NCBI RefSeq assembly: GCF_902806685.2
Contig: NC_048556.1
Coordinates: 6,572,001 to 6,636,000, forward strand
From: Maniola hyperantus
Lineage: Eukaryota; Arthropoda; Insecta; Lepidoptera; Nymphalidae
Reading direction: 5' to 3'
DNA length: 64,000 nucleotides
Program-made: the position numbers and the translations under genes
The notes under the pieces: model-generated
Seen by the model: only the letters and a program-made list of their open reading frames with translations
What the model was told of the DNA's origin: nothing
The model's database searches: none
Shown: one piece after another, positions 1-11,833 of the stretch
Numbering within the stretch: position 1 is the first letter of the stretch
Layout of the letters: each line of letters starts with the position of its first letter

Positions 1-1040
1 TAGATCTGACGGCCTCGTCTATATTATCATTCCAGTAATTTGTATGTCATGATCATGAATGAGAACTACCAGTACCTAGCCGCCAGCGTACTTAGTATGA
101 AAATCTCACCAACGTTCTATAGAATTGGAGTACCGACATTCGAAACACAATAACGTCAGAGTAAAATAGACTTAAAATTTCTTCACTTAAAGCCAAAAAT
201 TCAGCACCACCAAATTTAATTTCACCGCTTGAAGCGCTAGTTGTAGATAATATAAAGACTAACTTTAAAACAAGTCAGTAACGATACATTCATCTTTAGC
301 GGGCCTGTCTCAATTTTCGTCGATACTAAAATCAAAATAAGTTCGTTACGCGTACCGTAGGGTTAACGTTAAAAAGCAACGATACCTGTTATTCATAAAG
401 GATATATCTAGACACTATTATTAAAACCGATAAAAGTAAATGTTTACATATACCGGCAATATAATTTATTATTTATACACCTATCACTATCTTACGATAT
501 GCCGAGTACAAACTAGCAACTTCGCTCGAGGCGCATTTACCGTTAAGTAACGATAAAAATATAACGTTAAATCATCATAAGCGCTTTTAACGATAAAGAA
601 ATCAATACTTCTATACTTATAAATAAATAAATAAATAAATACTGGTACACCTACTGCTAACATTTTGCTAGCGAAATGTTCTGGTAGTTAAATAGTAGTA
701 GTTAAAAATGTAGTAACCGTAATCGTTCCTTAAAACCTCATACTAAGCAGCCTGCTAAGATGCGGGGGCAGCGTTGTGCAATTCATGGTGGCTTACGTCA
801 CTGACATTGACCCATCTCGTCGCGCAATCGTTAACCTTCGTCCTCGTTCCCGAGAGAATCTGTGACGTGATTAAATAAAAATATCCTGAAGAATAAACTA
901 CACTGGAAAAAGTACTGCAATTTTGCTAGCATGACGTAATAGTGCACCCACATAAAATGTGTTGTTATTCTTACAGTATAATATAAGATTACGTGGTTTC
1001 TACAGCTTTTTAGTCCATATCCATATCTACTTATAAACGC
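1..1040. other. Gene-free AT-rich stretch
   Basis: No open frame with coding character is visible on either strand. The only local structure is a short (TAAA)n run near 622-640 and a small palindrome (ACATTTTGC/GCGAAATGT) near 660-680. Confidence 0.6.
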
Positions 1041-1047
1041 ACTTTAT

Positions 1048-1165
1048 CAATGTGAAGTTAGTGTGTCTGTCAGCTGTCTGTCTGCTAGCTTTTCACAAGC
1101 AATCCGTTCAACCGATTTTGATGAAATTTGGTACAGAGTTAGCTTATATCCCGGGGGCCTACATG
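1048..1165 (+). mobile_element. Truncated Lep1-like Helitron, type B 5' half
   Basis: It carries the type-B landmarks: a GTCT microsatellite, then CTAGCTTTTCAC, then 'ACCGATTTTGATGAAATT'. It breaks off after ATCCCGGGG without reaching a 3' CTAGT end. A type-A copy follows immediately. Confidence 0.6.
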
Positions 1166-1168
1166 ATC

Positions 1169-1395
1169 TAAATAGGTATATAAAAGGAAAAGGTGACTGA
1201 CTGACTGACTGACTCATCTATCAACGCACAGCTCAAACTACTGAATGGATCGGGCTGAAATTTGGCATGCAGATAGCTATTATGACGTAGGCATCCGCTA
1301 AGAAAGGATTTTTGAAAATTCAACCTCTAATGGGGTGAAATAGGGGTTTGAAAATTGTGTAGTCCACGCGGACGAAGCCGCGAGCATAAGCTAGT
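1169..1395 (+). mobile_element. Lep1-like non-autonomous Helitron, type A
   Basis: An AT-rich start (TATATAAAAGG) is followed by a (GACT)n microsatellite, 'CTATCAACGCACAGCTCAAA', 'TTTGGCATGCAGATAGCTAT' and the 3' module 'CGCGGACGAAGCCGCGAGC' ending ATAAGCTAGT. Lepidopteran Lep1 Helitrons are known for 5'-CT and 3'-CTAGT ends without terminal inverted repeats. At least eight type-A copies lie in this window. No protein is encoded. Confidence 0.75.
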
Positions 1396-2065
1396 TATTA
1401 GATAAAATACTTTTGTCTGAAAATCAAAGAGTTACCACAGGAGTTTTAAAAACATAAATGCACGCGAAGTCACGGGCCTCAGCTATTCAGGACAAAATTT
1501 AATTTCAGTCCTTTTTTTCTGTGAGGAAAATCCATCATGTATATACCACCGGCCACCGGAAACCAGTGGTTATGTCGGACTCCTACCGACTAAGAACTTC
1601 ACGAAGTTCCGTCTGACTCTGCTCTGACTCAGATGGACGCGCGGATGAACATCCCCCTCCTGCCAAGTCATCAGCCATGGCTAACAATATCCCAAGAAGA
1701 GAAATTGTTAACCATGTTACCGCTGCTCTTCCTCCCGGACGTTTCCGAAAGGGACTCACAACACTTAGGCACACGGGAAGGCTTCTTGGCTGGTACCAAC
1801 TTTAGCCTTAGTACCAACCACCAATCTCGACCTTAGTATATTTCCAGACCTACAATATAGTGCTTATATTATTACTGTCATAAAGCGGTGGAGGCCCCAC
1901 AGGCGACGTCGCGGAACGCTTTCTTCCTTGCTGACATTCAAATTTGCATGTATATCTGATACGTTTTCATAAAATATACGCCTCAGAGTTATAAAAAAGA
2001 TAGCTGTAATAAAGTACCCTTACAGGAATTGCACGATTGCATTGCATATAATACTTTATTTATTT

Positions 2066-2155
2066 ACTAGCTGATGCCCGCAACTTCGTCCGCGTGGACT
2101 ACACCAATTTCAAACCCCAATTTAACCCCCTTAGGGGTTGATTTTTTGTATGTAA
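2066..2155 (-). mobile_element. Lep1-like Helitron 3' fragment
   Basis: Reverse-oriented 3' end (ACTAGCTGATGCCCGC...) with the GTCCGCGTGGACTACAC module. It is cut after the 'CCCTTAGGGGTTGA' segment. Confidence 0.65.
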
Positions 2156-2199
2156 TATTTTCTCTATATTGTAATATTTAGCGCTGTAGACCTATGAAA

Positions 2200-2290
2200 A
2201 GCGTTAGGTATAAAAAAAACGGGTGAAGTGCGAGTCAGACTCGCACACCGAGAGTTCCGTACTCGGTTATTTTTTTCGACATTTTGTACG
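2200..2290. mobile_element. Terminal fragment of (GTCY)n-type MITE
   Basis: It contains 'GTGCGAGTCAGACTCGCAC' and GTTCCGTAC, the end module shared with the longer copies at 12.7, 17.5, 27.3 and 46.6 kb. Confidence 0.55.
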
Positions 2291-3264
2291 ATAAATGAAA
2301 AACTATTATGTATAAAATATGGAGCAAAGCCCACTTGAGTGAATCTACGCAACGCGTCGCGGCAAAGTAGTTTATATTATTAAGAGTTTGGTTTCAGGCC
2401 GCATCGTTTCGCGCAGCGCAGCGCAAGTGCGTTTGGACCCTAAAACTGAATCTTCACTCAATATTCTGCTCACAACTTGATCAAACCGAACCAATTGATA
2501 AGGAAGTAAGTAAGTAGATATTTTCAGCTTCATCAGCATTAACAGTCCAATATTTTAGCTTTCGCTTGAGATGTATTTTTTTCGATCGCTTTTGGTTTTG
2601 GGAGCAATAACACTGGTTGAAATTATTCTGTATATTTCTTAGCCTACGATCCAAAAATAGTACGTTACCTACAGAGCTCGTTCAGTATCTGATGAAGTTT
2701 CAATAAGACATCCAAAAATGGTAATGTATATTAAACTTATTCGTTCAGCTTAATCTTCGGAATTTCTGCTTGGGGGTGCTTGGTACAGCGAGATCCTGTA
2801 TTCTTATTGGCAACAGTCACGTGTGATGTTGTCAAATGACGGTACGTGAGCTATCTCAGTAATTTATGGATTACGTGCTATAGATAGGTACTTGTCATCC
2901 TTTCTTCTTGGTATTTTCTTCGCGGATTAGTTCCATTTACGGAAGCTTAAACTTATCTGGCGTCTTTCTCAGCTGACACTGATTACAAAGGCACGGAATG
3001 GATCAGGCAGGAGTCACCTATAGTGAATACCTACCTAATTAATAAACAAGTTACTTAGATACTAGTTGACTCGCCCCGACTTCGTACGAGGTATGGGTTT
3101 GAATATAAGTAAAACCTGGTAAGTAGGACCTTTTCCATGAAACATTATTTTATTAGTGAGAATAAAATCAGTTCATTATTTTTGAAGATCGAATGATATG
3201 AGCCTCGAAATATTATTCTAGCTCTCCAACGTTGAAATTCTAAGAAGACTATTATTTATTTGAT

Positions 3265-3420
3265 ACTAGCTTATGCCCGCGACTTCGTCCGCGTGGACTA
3301 CACAATCTGGTTTACCCCTTTAGGATTAGAATTTTCAAAAATCCTTTCTTAGCGGGTGTCTACGTCATAATAGCTATCTGCATGCCAAATTTCAGCCCGA
3401 TCCGTCCAATTTTCTGGCTT
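3265..3420 (-). mobile_element. Lep1-like Helitron, 5'-truncated
   Basis: It begins ACTAGCTTATGCCCGCGACT in reverse orientation and runs through the AAATCCTTTCTTAGCGG and AATAGCTATCTGCATGCC modules. The (GACT)n end is absent. Confidence 0.65.
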
Positions 3421-4091
3421 TTTCATCTCGGTAGGAAAATCATTCCGAACCAGTGGTAGATGCTGTTGATGATTCAAAAATACTTGTAAAAGTTTAATTG
3501 AATAAAAAATATTTTTATTTTATTTATTGAAATAGTTTGAGCTGTGTGTTGATAGATCAGTCAGTCAGATATTAGATTGATAGGTATAGATGTATTTTAG
3601 GGCTTTGAATTTAAAATTTAGATTCCAAAGTGAATTGAAACCAATTGATATTATTGAACTTCACGGAGCTTGGTGAAGATAAATTAGTGTGTGATTTGAT
3701 TTCCAAGGAATGCCAAGGATACCTACGTATTGCATCAACTGATTAACATTACATTGAGGCATTGTATAGACGCACATAGACGTAATTCCAAGTGACGTAT
3801 TATTCGATTATCTGCATGGCTAAATGCAAATTATTGCTTCATTAACAGTTTACTGTTCCAGTCTCATTGTTTAAATATTGAAGTATTTAATTAAACTGAC
3901 TAGCTAGGTATAATCTCAAGGATTCTGAGGTCGAGATAATATCGAACAGTCTCCGCGTCGTCGCATTGATTTCAAGAGCCTTAAGGTTCTTTGCGCACTG
4001 TCATAGCCATACCTAGTAATAGTACCTACTAACACAAACAACAATCGAGTACCTACTAAGTAGTACAAATAGTTGTATGAAAGGTTCCACA

Positions 4092-4375
4092 TCATCACCA
4101 TCTTCATCATGATCAATCACCGTCTGTATGATCAACCCATCGCTGGCCATGTGCGGATTGGTAGACTTCACACACCTATAAGAACATTATGGAGAACTCT
4201 CAGGCATGCAGGTTTCCTTACGATGTTTTCCTTTACCGTTAAAGCAAGTGATATTTAATTACTTACTTAAAACGCAAACGCACATAACTCCGGAAAGTTA
4301 GAGGTGCGTGCACAGGATCGAACCCCCGACCTCCGATTAGAAGACGGACGTCCTAACCACTATAGGCTGTCACAG
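4092..4375 (-). mobile_element. tRNA-derived SINE
   Basis: The right end, read on the minus strand, has an A-box-like TAGTGGTTAGGACGTCCG and a B-box-like GGTTCGATCC, the tRNA-like head of a pol III SINE. The body holds AAACATCGTAAGGAAACC and 'TCTGCCAATCCGCACATG'-type segments shared by about ten copies in the window. The tail is a CAT/GATG-rich repeat. Confidence 0.75.
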
Positions 4376-4385
4376 CTCCGGATAG

Positions 4386-4452
4386 GTTGCACACTAGATC
4401 CGAATTTCGTTTCACGACTTCGGAAATAGAAATTCGGATCTAGTGCACAACC
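4386..4452. repeat. Short inverted repeat (hairpin)
   Basis: GGTTGCACACTAGATCCGAA on the left matches the reverse complement of the right end with a one-base difference (CACACTAG/TGCACTAG). The loop is about 25 bases. Probably a tiny MITE. Confidence 0.55.
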
Positions 4453-5649
4453 CCACAAACATAGGTAGATTAAGACGGCTAGGTAATTCAGATCGAGAAT
4501 TCTCAGATTCGGACCGGTTGCAGTGCGTAAAGGGCCATAGAGGCTTGTTCAATGATCCGTCCGGTTATCCGTCCCCTCCCACGTTAACTCATGAAATTAC
4601 CTTCTAAATATACAATGTTCTGATAACGGACGTTGTTGTTTTTAACATCAACCCTCTCACATTGGCAAGGGTTAACGTACGAAATAAAACAGACACGAAA
4701 TTCAATCTCCTACGCAGGTCAGGTAGATGATCTACCTTTGTCTTTGGCTTTGACAGGCTGGTTTTCATATTTTCAACAGGGAAATTTATTTTCACCCAAA
4801 TGATACCTACAATAGAAGTCACATCTTAACTCCGGGCAGCTACCTGCTGAAAATTTCTTGATAAAACCAATATTTTTGACCCAACCCGGCACTAGTCAAG
4901 TCAAGTCAAATGTAACATGTTACCGTTACTGATAGTCAAAATTGCTTATTTCTAAGATGATATGTGAACACGGGTATCCATTACGGATAACCGTGTTATG
5001 GAAATCCGATATGGATAACCGTGATGTGTGCTGAAAGCGCTACTCGGTAGAGTTCCGAATTCAAACTATTTATACATATGCTACAGAAAAAAAATAGAAA
5101 TACAAGATATTCAGAAAGAAAGATTATTCCAAATTCAAACTTATCATAGTTACTTTTCTGGACAGTTGTTTAGAACAAACATTATTTCAAATTCAAACTC
5201 ATGATATGAAATGAAAATATTTCATACTTACTTTTCTGGACAGATGTAATACTGTGCAGGATGTTTAACTTTTGAACCAATCTACGGGGTATGAAATGTG
5301 CACATTTCATATAATTTTTTAGAAAATAATATTGTTCAAACCACCGCGCCGCCGTCCGGGGTAGTTAGAACGGACACACGGGTCCGAGTATACACCTAGG
5401 GCGGCTGTTTTAGGGTGAATAAAGGAATATAATATAACCCCTTTTGACACCTGTCAGGCGCCCGCGTACATATTGTCATACGACAATACGACGACGATGG
5501 TTTATATTACAAACCATCTTAATTAGATCTTAGGCTTTTATCTTCGTCTAAAGTATCCACTATCCGGCTTCTCTTTACTGTCTCAATACACCTGCGTATA
5601 GCGTATACTAGTATTACTTAAGCTTATCCTGGCTAAGTACTTTCACTAT

Positions 5650-5805
5650 CGCTTTACTTAGTGAACTTAACCATCGGGGAGTGAACGCCCCGCACACCCG
5701 CACAGCCCCCGCGCTAACCCGGTGCAGGCGCGCGCGGGTGACGTCTCCCCGCCTCATACCCCGATTGGCATCTCAACTTGTCGCAGACTATATCTTGGTT
5801 TACCA
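5650..5805. mobile_element. GC-rich foldback element, copy 1
   Basis: It contains GAACGCCCCGCACACCCGCA, GCGCGGGTGACGT and an end module ATCTCAACTTGTCGCAGAC. The same modules recur at 16.8 and 59.1 kb. This copy keeps only one clear terminal inverted repeat. Confidence 0.6.
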
Positions 5806-6242
5806 AGGGTTTATAATTAGGCAGGAGACTAGCGGACCTCCTTTGCTCTATTTACTTTAACATTAAACAACAAAAACAAGACGGACGGACGGATGAACGG
5901 ACAGACAACCAAAAAAGCAAGACATACAAGAAAATCGGGGGCGCTAATATAAGGTAGGTACAAATCACCCAACAACACTACGTAAATGACAAAACTTGAA
6001 CGCTCATGTCACGTCAACTAAACTCACATTAACTTGAGAAGTTATGCTAGGGCCGCAGAAGCTCATGCGACACGTAAATCTCAAATCACGTTAACGACAT
6101 CACGTCACTACATTTGTCGGCAGTCTCAACGTGCATGGCTAATACATTTTCTGCAGTCAGGAAAAATTGCGTTACTACACCGACTTTTCCACTGTTTTGC
6201 ATATTGATTAATTTTTATCCGTCGAACCATGGTCGAACCTAA

Positions 6243-6436
6243 ATCTATATAATACATATGTAATACGGGAAAACTGACTGACTGAGCTATCAACGCACAG
6301 CCGGATTGGGCTGAAATTTAGCATGACTTAGAAATCCGCTAAGAAAGGATATTGGGAAATTCAACCCCTAAGAGGGTAAAATGAGGGTTTGAAATTTATG
6401 TAGTCCACGCGGACAAAGTTGCGGGAATAAGCTAGT
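6243..6436 (+). mobile_element. Lep1-like Helitron, type A
   Basis: It starts CTATATAATACATATG and has a short GACTGACTGA run and CTATCAACGCACAG. It ends AATAAGCTAGT, with small internal deletions relative to the family. Confidence 0.7.
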
Positions 6437-6498
6437 GAATTATAATTAAAACAACTTCGTTCTATTCCCTGTTTATCTGTCTTTCACAGGATAGGATC

Positions 6499-6662
6499 GT
6501 GTGGAAGCCTGCATGTCTGAGGATTCTCCATAATATTCTCAAAGGTGTGTAAAGTCTGCCAATCCGCACTTGGCCAGCGTGGTGGCCTATGGCCAAACCG
6601 TTCTCATTCTGAGAGGAAACCTGTACTCAGCTTAGTGAGCTGGCGATGTGTTGATCATCATG
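6499..6662 (+). mobile_element. SINE fragment (3' half)
   Basis: It matches the body of the tRNA-derived SINE (TCTCCATAATATTCTCAAAG, 'TCTGCCAATCCGCACTTGG', ending TGTTGATCATCATGA). The tRNA-like head is missing. Confidence 0.65.
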
Positions 6663-7220
6663 AATCTTCAATCACATTGTAGATGTCATTCAAAAAATTC
6701 ATCTTATATTTTCATTTCAGAAAGCAAATAAATCGCTACAGTCCTACCATTTTGTTGTTTGTTTTATTGGAATGTTATGTTTTATCTTAATTGGTTCAGA
6801 TTCGGATTTCATTTGAGAAATCTCAGCAATTTTTCTATTAAGAATTTCACATTTAAATTTTAATTGATATTTGCTTTCATTTCCTTTGTTAGAGAAATAA
6901 AATGGTAACAGATGTAGATTTAGATACTCTACGTTTTATTATAATAATTGAGGGGCCCACTGGACGTAGTTAGAGAGGTACCTACCCAAAAATAAAAGAA
7001 CAAAATACCCTTAAAATTAAGTAAATCATCAAATTAGATCAACAAAGGAAAACGTTACCTACTCGTTAAACGGAACGTGGGCAGTAGGTACCTTAATGAG
7101 GAAAGGTTCTTATAGATACCCGCTTGGGATAGCAAAATATAAAGTGGGTAGTAGGTGAAACAGTAGGTAGGTATTCTATCTATATGGGCAAAAATACGTG
7201 CTACCCAGCCAATCCATACT

Positions 7221-7425
7221 AATATTATAAATGCAAAACTGTGTCTGCCTGCCTGCTAGCTTTTCACGGCCCAACAGTTTAACCGATTTTGATGAAATTA
7301 GGTACAGAATTAGCTAACATCCCGGGGAAGGACATAGGCTACTTTTTATCCCGGAAAATCAAAGAGTTCCCAGTTTCGAGATTTTTAAAAACCTCAATAC
7401 ACGCGGATGAAATTGCGGGTATCAT
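7221..7425 (+). mobile_element. Lep1-like Helitron, type B
   Basis: It runs from TACTAATATTATAAATGC and TGTCTGCCTGCC, through CTAGCTTTTCACGGCCC, ATCCCGGGGAAGGACATAGG and CCGGAAAATCAAAGAGTTCC, to a degraded 3' end (CATCCAGC in place of CATCTAGT). Confidence 0.7.
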
Positions 7426-7480
7426 CCAGCAATCGATATACCTATTTGAAAAATAAACTATTTTATTTTAATTGAATATA

Positions 7481-7545
7481 TTCTCTCTCTCTCCCCTCTC
7501 CCTCTCTCTCTCTCTCTCTCTCTCCCCCTCTCACTCTCATACTCT
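7481..7545. repeat. (CT)n microsatellite
   Basis: About 60 bases of CT/CCCT-rich simple repeat. The short plus-strand open frame running through it is a by-product of the repeat. Confidence 0.85.
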
Positions 7546-8013
7546 GTCTCGCTTACTCATACGGGCCGCAATACGCGCTGCCCAGCCATGGGTCAATGCT
7601 TTTTATAGCCGCGTTTGTATGTGGCGCGTGACCATTCACTTCATTCCATTTAGGTCCCCATCCCAAACGTCCGTAAGGAAGCTTCGCTTCAGTAAAAAAA
7701 TGTGTAAAAAAATATAAAATGAAACCCCATTTTAGATGAGTCTCGTAAAGAAAGATTTATCTTTGGTATAAAAAATATCGAAAAAGGAAGATAATATCTG
7801 AAAGCAGCATTAAAGACTAGCTTTCGGCGGAGAGAGGAGAAGTTTCCTACGAAATGTGCGCTATGGCCTGTGAGTGAAAATTAGTGGTAATCAAAGAAAA
7901 ATAGGGCTACCTAGCATCAAATGTAACTAACTAACATTCGACGCCTAGCCAGTGACGTTGAAGCCTTGATGTTTTGTTGGAAGTACCTTAATTGTCGTGA
8001 ACTGTAATGGACT

Positions 8014-8190
8014 GATTACACCTACCGAGTAGTGAAGCGAGACAGTAAAATGTCACTCGGCCGAGACAGTGCTGTGGTGGTCGTTTAGGTATACGTATTT
8101 CGAAATTGCGCCGAGCACTCGTAAGTGTTTATACCAACCGAGTACTCGGCCGAGGACACTGACTCGCCACTGTACTCGTTAGGTGTAATC
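8014..8190. mobile_element. Foldback MITE-like element
   Basis: The left end GATTACACCTACCGAGTAGT is the near reverse complement of the right end ACTCGTTAGGTGTAATC. Inner blocks such as ACTCGGCCGAG are also mirrored. No coding potential. Confidence 0.6.
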
Positions 8191-8200
8191 GTACCATAAG

Positions 8201-8385
8201 AGTTAGCGCGCACCACAGTGCGGCGAGTTGCGGTGCGTTTTGAAATCCGTAGAATTTAAACCTATGAAAATCCGATGCGGAATTAATTCCGCAGTGCGCG
8301 TACTTCTACATAGTTCTATAGTTCACAGATTTTGCGGGGGGAAAACGTACCTACAGAAATTTACCGTGGTACGCGCTAGCTAACA
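8201..8385. mobile_element. Second foldback MITE-like element
   Basis: GTTAGCGCGCACCACAGTG on the left mirrors TACCGTGGTACGCGCTAGCT on the right. GAATTAATTCCGCAGTGCGC lies inside. It sits about 10 bases after the previous foldback. Confidence 0.5.
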
Positions 8386-9609
8386 GTCATCTCGGGATGG
8401 CAGGTCTATCTGGCGCATCAATTAGTATCAAAGTAAAAGCCTGACTGATCGACATATTAACGTACAGCTTAAGCCACTTGGTCCATAACTTAACTTCCCA
8501 TGTGGTTTTCAGTAATTCCTGTTTAGCTAGTAGGTACAGTACGACCTACGTACACACCTAAAACTCTGTAACCAGAGGAAGAACTTTCTACCTAACTGCA
8601 ATTGCTTTAATGAAAGTAACATCTGCCATACTTAACGGACCGATCAATTCTATAACTATCAAAACCGCAAGTCGGGAAACTGTTCGTGCTTCATTAGATG
8701 ACCCACGATCTGTATGCAAATAAGTTTGATCTGTTACTTCTAAAACGATAATATTATGATCAACTTGTTCTGTAATACACGACGCTCTATATAGCATCTT
8801 AAACCAAACTATCTTTGGTAAATAACTAGCTGACTCGCCCTGCGAGGGCAGTATTTCCAAAAATCCAGAAACACGTACATAGGTACTTTTTCATTTTTGC
8901 CCGAAAGCCCTCTTGTAATAGATTGATATACTTAACTTGAACTATAGGGAGAGTTATAGTGAGAGAGTGTTAAAAGTGAATGTACCTACCTACCTCCGGT
9001 CTGTACTACACCAATTTCTGATGTAGGTATGTAAAAAAAATCATTTTTGTTAAAAGTACTAAAATAGTATTATAGTAGTAGATTATCTTTATCGTGATAA
9101 AGCAATAACTAAATATACATGTATACACACATTTTGGCAATTCATTTATATACTAAATACATAATATACACATATAGATATGATACGCGGTTTGATTTTA
9201 TTTTGCGTTGATGAATAAGTATATACGAGCATTTTTTCGACAATTACAGAACACTGATTGTGCAAAAACAATTTGCACTTGCCCTATTTTTATTTTATTA
9301 ATGTCAGAAAAATCGTCGTTGAAAAATAGATGGATGAGATAGAGAGGTGGGTTATTATGCAAATGCACCGTATATTGCGGAAGCTTCACGGAGATGGGAG
9401 CGATATCGTCCTGTCAATCGCACGACCTAATCGTTCTCAATCATAGCCCACAGATCTAACCTAACCTAAAATAAACCAGGTTTATTACATGATACTTAGT
9501 TCACTTACTGCACTTGTTATTAACCTTAATACTGAGAAATAATATAGGTAATAGCAAATTTTTTCTCGGCTTTTCAGTTCTCACAATAAAAATGTAACCA
9601 GTATAAATA

Positions 9610-9839
9610 TGTGGCGGTTACCACAATAGAAACTAGATGGCGCTGTTCAATCGATGACGTAGTCCCGAACAAATGTACCGCCGATAGCAATCGCACTAAC
9701 GGAGTTTTCTGCAATCTGGACTATATATAGAAGTTTCAAGACATAACCGTCGGCCCAGCTGGCGCTACCGAGCACAACCAACCGCTCGGTGGGAGATCTC
9801 CCCTTTGGTACGGTCGAGCCTGCACACCGCTCCCGTACA
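9610..9839 (+). repeat. Left LTR of the TRIM-like element
   Basis: It contains CTATATATAG as a possible TATA element and the stem-like ACCGCTCGGT. It appears identical to the right LTR. Confidence 0.8.
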
Positions 9840-10270
9840 TTGGTGACCCCGACGTGATCAAGAATGGTCGCACACCTCAACAACCGACGAAATCAAGAAT
9901 GGTCGCACACTACAACAGCCGACGTCATCGAAGATCAACCGCACACCGCCGAACTCCGCACTGCGCACTCAACGTGATCAAGGGTGATCGCATACACAGC
10001 AACACCCTTTGGATCACACACCGCAAGCCGACGTCTCCTCCAAACTCCAAGTCTACAAGCAGCAACAGCAAGCACATCGAGGCCTGTAAGACGGATGTAG
10101 CCACAGCTTCGGGGCACAATGGCCCTGCACTCCATCACCAGCTACAAGCGTCCTGGTCTACCGCTTCTCTGGTTGGTTAGCAGTCATTGCCCTTCCTTCA
10201 CACGCCTTCACGCTACAACGCCACCTCTCTTCACTGCTTCACACTACGCGTTCGTCTCGGAGGGGAGTGA

Positions 10271-10500
10271 TGTGGCGGTTACCACAATAGAAACTAGATG
10301 GCGCTGTTCAATCGATGACGTAGTCCCGAACAAATGTACCGCCGATAGCAATCGCACTAACGGAGTTTTCTGCAATCTGGACTATATATAGAAGTTTCAA
10401 GACATAACCGTCGGCCCAGCTGGCGCTACCGAGCACAACCAACCGCTCGGTGGGAGATCTCCCCTTTGGTACGGTCGAGCCTGCACACCGCTCCCGTACA
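10271..10500 (+). repeat. Right LTR of the TRIM-like element
   Basis: Preceded by the purine-rich tract and followed by the AATA target-site duplication. No difference from the left LTR was seen by eye. Confidence 0.8.
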
Positions 10501-10509
10501 AATATATAG

Positions 10510-10787
10510 AATATATCATCATCATCATAATACCAATCGCCGGCTCACTATAGAGCACGGGTCTCCTCCCAGAGTGAGAGGGTTTTAGCCATAGTCTACC
10601 ACACTGGCCAAGTGCGGATTGGCAAACTTCACACACCTTTGAGAATATTATGGAGAAATCTCAGGCATGCAGGTTTCCTCACGATGTTTTCCTTCACCGT
10701 TAAAGCAAGTGATATTTAATTACTGAAAACGCACATAACTCCGAAAGTTAGAGGTGCCCGGGATCGAACCCCCGACCTCCGATTAGC
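10510..10787 (-). mobile_element. tRNA-derived SINE
   Basis: The (ATC)n tail is on the left and the tRNA-like head on the right (GGGGGTTCGATCCCGGGC when read on the minus strand). The head is cut at CCGATTAG. It abuts the right end of the LTR element. Confidence 0.75.
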
Positions 10788-10805
10788 TTGTTTATTGTTG
10801 TTGTT

Positions 10806-10872
10806 AAAAAAGCTTGTCGCGAGATTTAAGTACTTGTATATCTACACAGGCAAGTCTCGCGACAAGCTTTTA
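10806..10872. repeat. Inverted repeat, 20-bp arms
   Basis: AAAAGCTTGTCGCGAGATTT (about 10807-10826) is the reverse complement of AAGTCTCGCGACAAGCTTTT (about 10851-10870) apart from one base. The loop is about 24 bases. Confidence 0.7.
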
Positions 10873-11833
10873 TATCATAGAAATTATTGTGTGATGACGT
10901 TAAATTGGATAGTAAAAGTTTTGAAGGAAAAGTTAATTTTATTCTTTTTAGCAAATTTAAATAAGTAAAAGCTTGTTTTTAAAAAGTTTTTTCTCTAATT
11001 CTGCCGGCGCGTGTACGATATACATACTCGACTGATCGACGGTCGTGCATCTTAAAACTGTCTAATAGACAAGAAAACATTTTTAGGTTAACTGATTTGT
11101 AACCGCAGTTAGTAAACCCTCTTTAGGAGAATTAATCAAATCCAATGGTCAATAAAAGGATATTACTTTAGATTTATTCGGCTCGATGTACCACCCATTC
11201 CAGAAACACGATATCGTTTTATTTGCTGTCTAATTTAATATGCATGCTATTTTGGTATTATGTTCTGTTTATTATTATTATGTGTGCCTGTTTGTGTGTG
11301 TTATGTTCTTAGTATTCAATATTTGCAGTGGCAAAGGGCTGTCGCATAACCGATGGCCAGATTCTGGAAATCCGCGTAGGTAGCGGTAAGCGCAGTGTAG
11401 GACGACATCCAGCCCGCTGAACCAACAACCCGAAGAAAGGAGCGGTGGGAAGAATGAGGAAAGTGGAGAAGTGTTCAGTTGCACACTTTGGTGGTTGTTT
11501 AAAAAAAAATATACTTCTGCTGCTTCCCGATTATTTTATTCCGATACAATGAAATGATCCTTATATGAAATTAAGTCGATTAGCATTATAGAAAATTGGT
11601 CAATTTTATTTATTTTTCATTGGATAACTCACGCACGCTTGACTGTGCCAAAATTATTTTCCCCAAAAAGACCTCATGAGGTTCTTAAGAGAGTTCCCCT
11701 GTACCTATCTCCTATGGTTTTGGATTTCGCCATACTGTGTCAGTTAAAAAACACACCGTATCTATTTTTGCCCAAATCAATGAATACTTAGTATTTAATA
11801 TCTGCACCAATCTTCTATCCACCTGTCTTGGCA

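Larger units (their letters stand above)
9610..10500 (+). mobile_element. TRIM-like miniature LTR retrotransposon, complete
   Basis: Two 230-bp direct repeats (9610-9839 and 10271-10500) appear identical over their full length. They start TGTGGCGG and end CCGTACA, giving the TG...CA termini of an LTR. Directly after the left repeat comes TTGGTGACCCCGACGTGATC, which has the form of a tRNA primer-binding site. Directly before the right repeat is the purine-rich GGAGGGGAGTGA, a plausible polypurine tract. The flanks show a 4-bp duplication, AATA (9606-9609 and 10501-10504). The internal region is only ~430 bases. It holds short direct repeats (ATCAAGAATGGTCGCACAC) and no gag or pol, so the element must have relied on enzymes made elsewhere. 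Confidence 0.85.

Noticed and set aside
1583..1836. Overlapping plus and minus open frames near 1.6-1.8 kb
   Set aside because: Short, overlapping in both directions, with no splice-consistent extension or recognisable domain. Probably a dispersed repeat.
9854..10391. Open frames of 64-108 codons in the LTR element
   Set aside because: They overlap in several frames, carry no gag, protease or reverse-transcriptase motif, and cross from the interior into the LTR.
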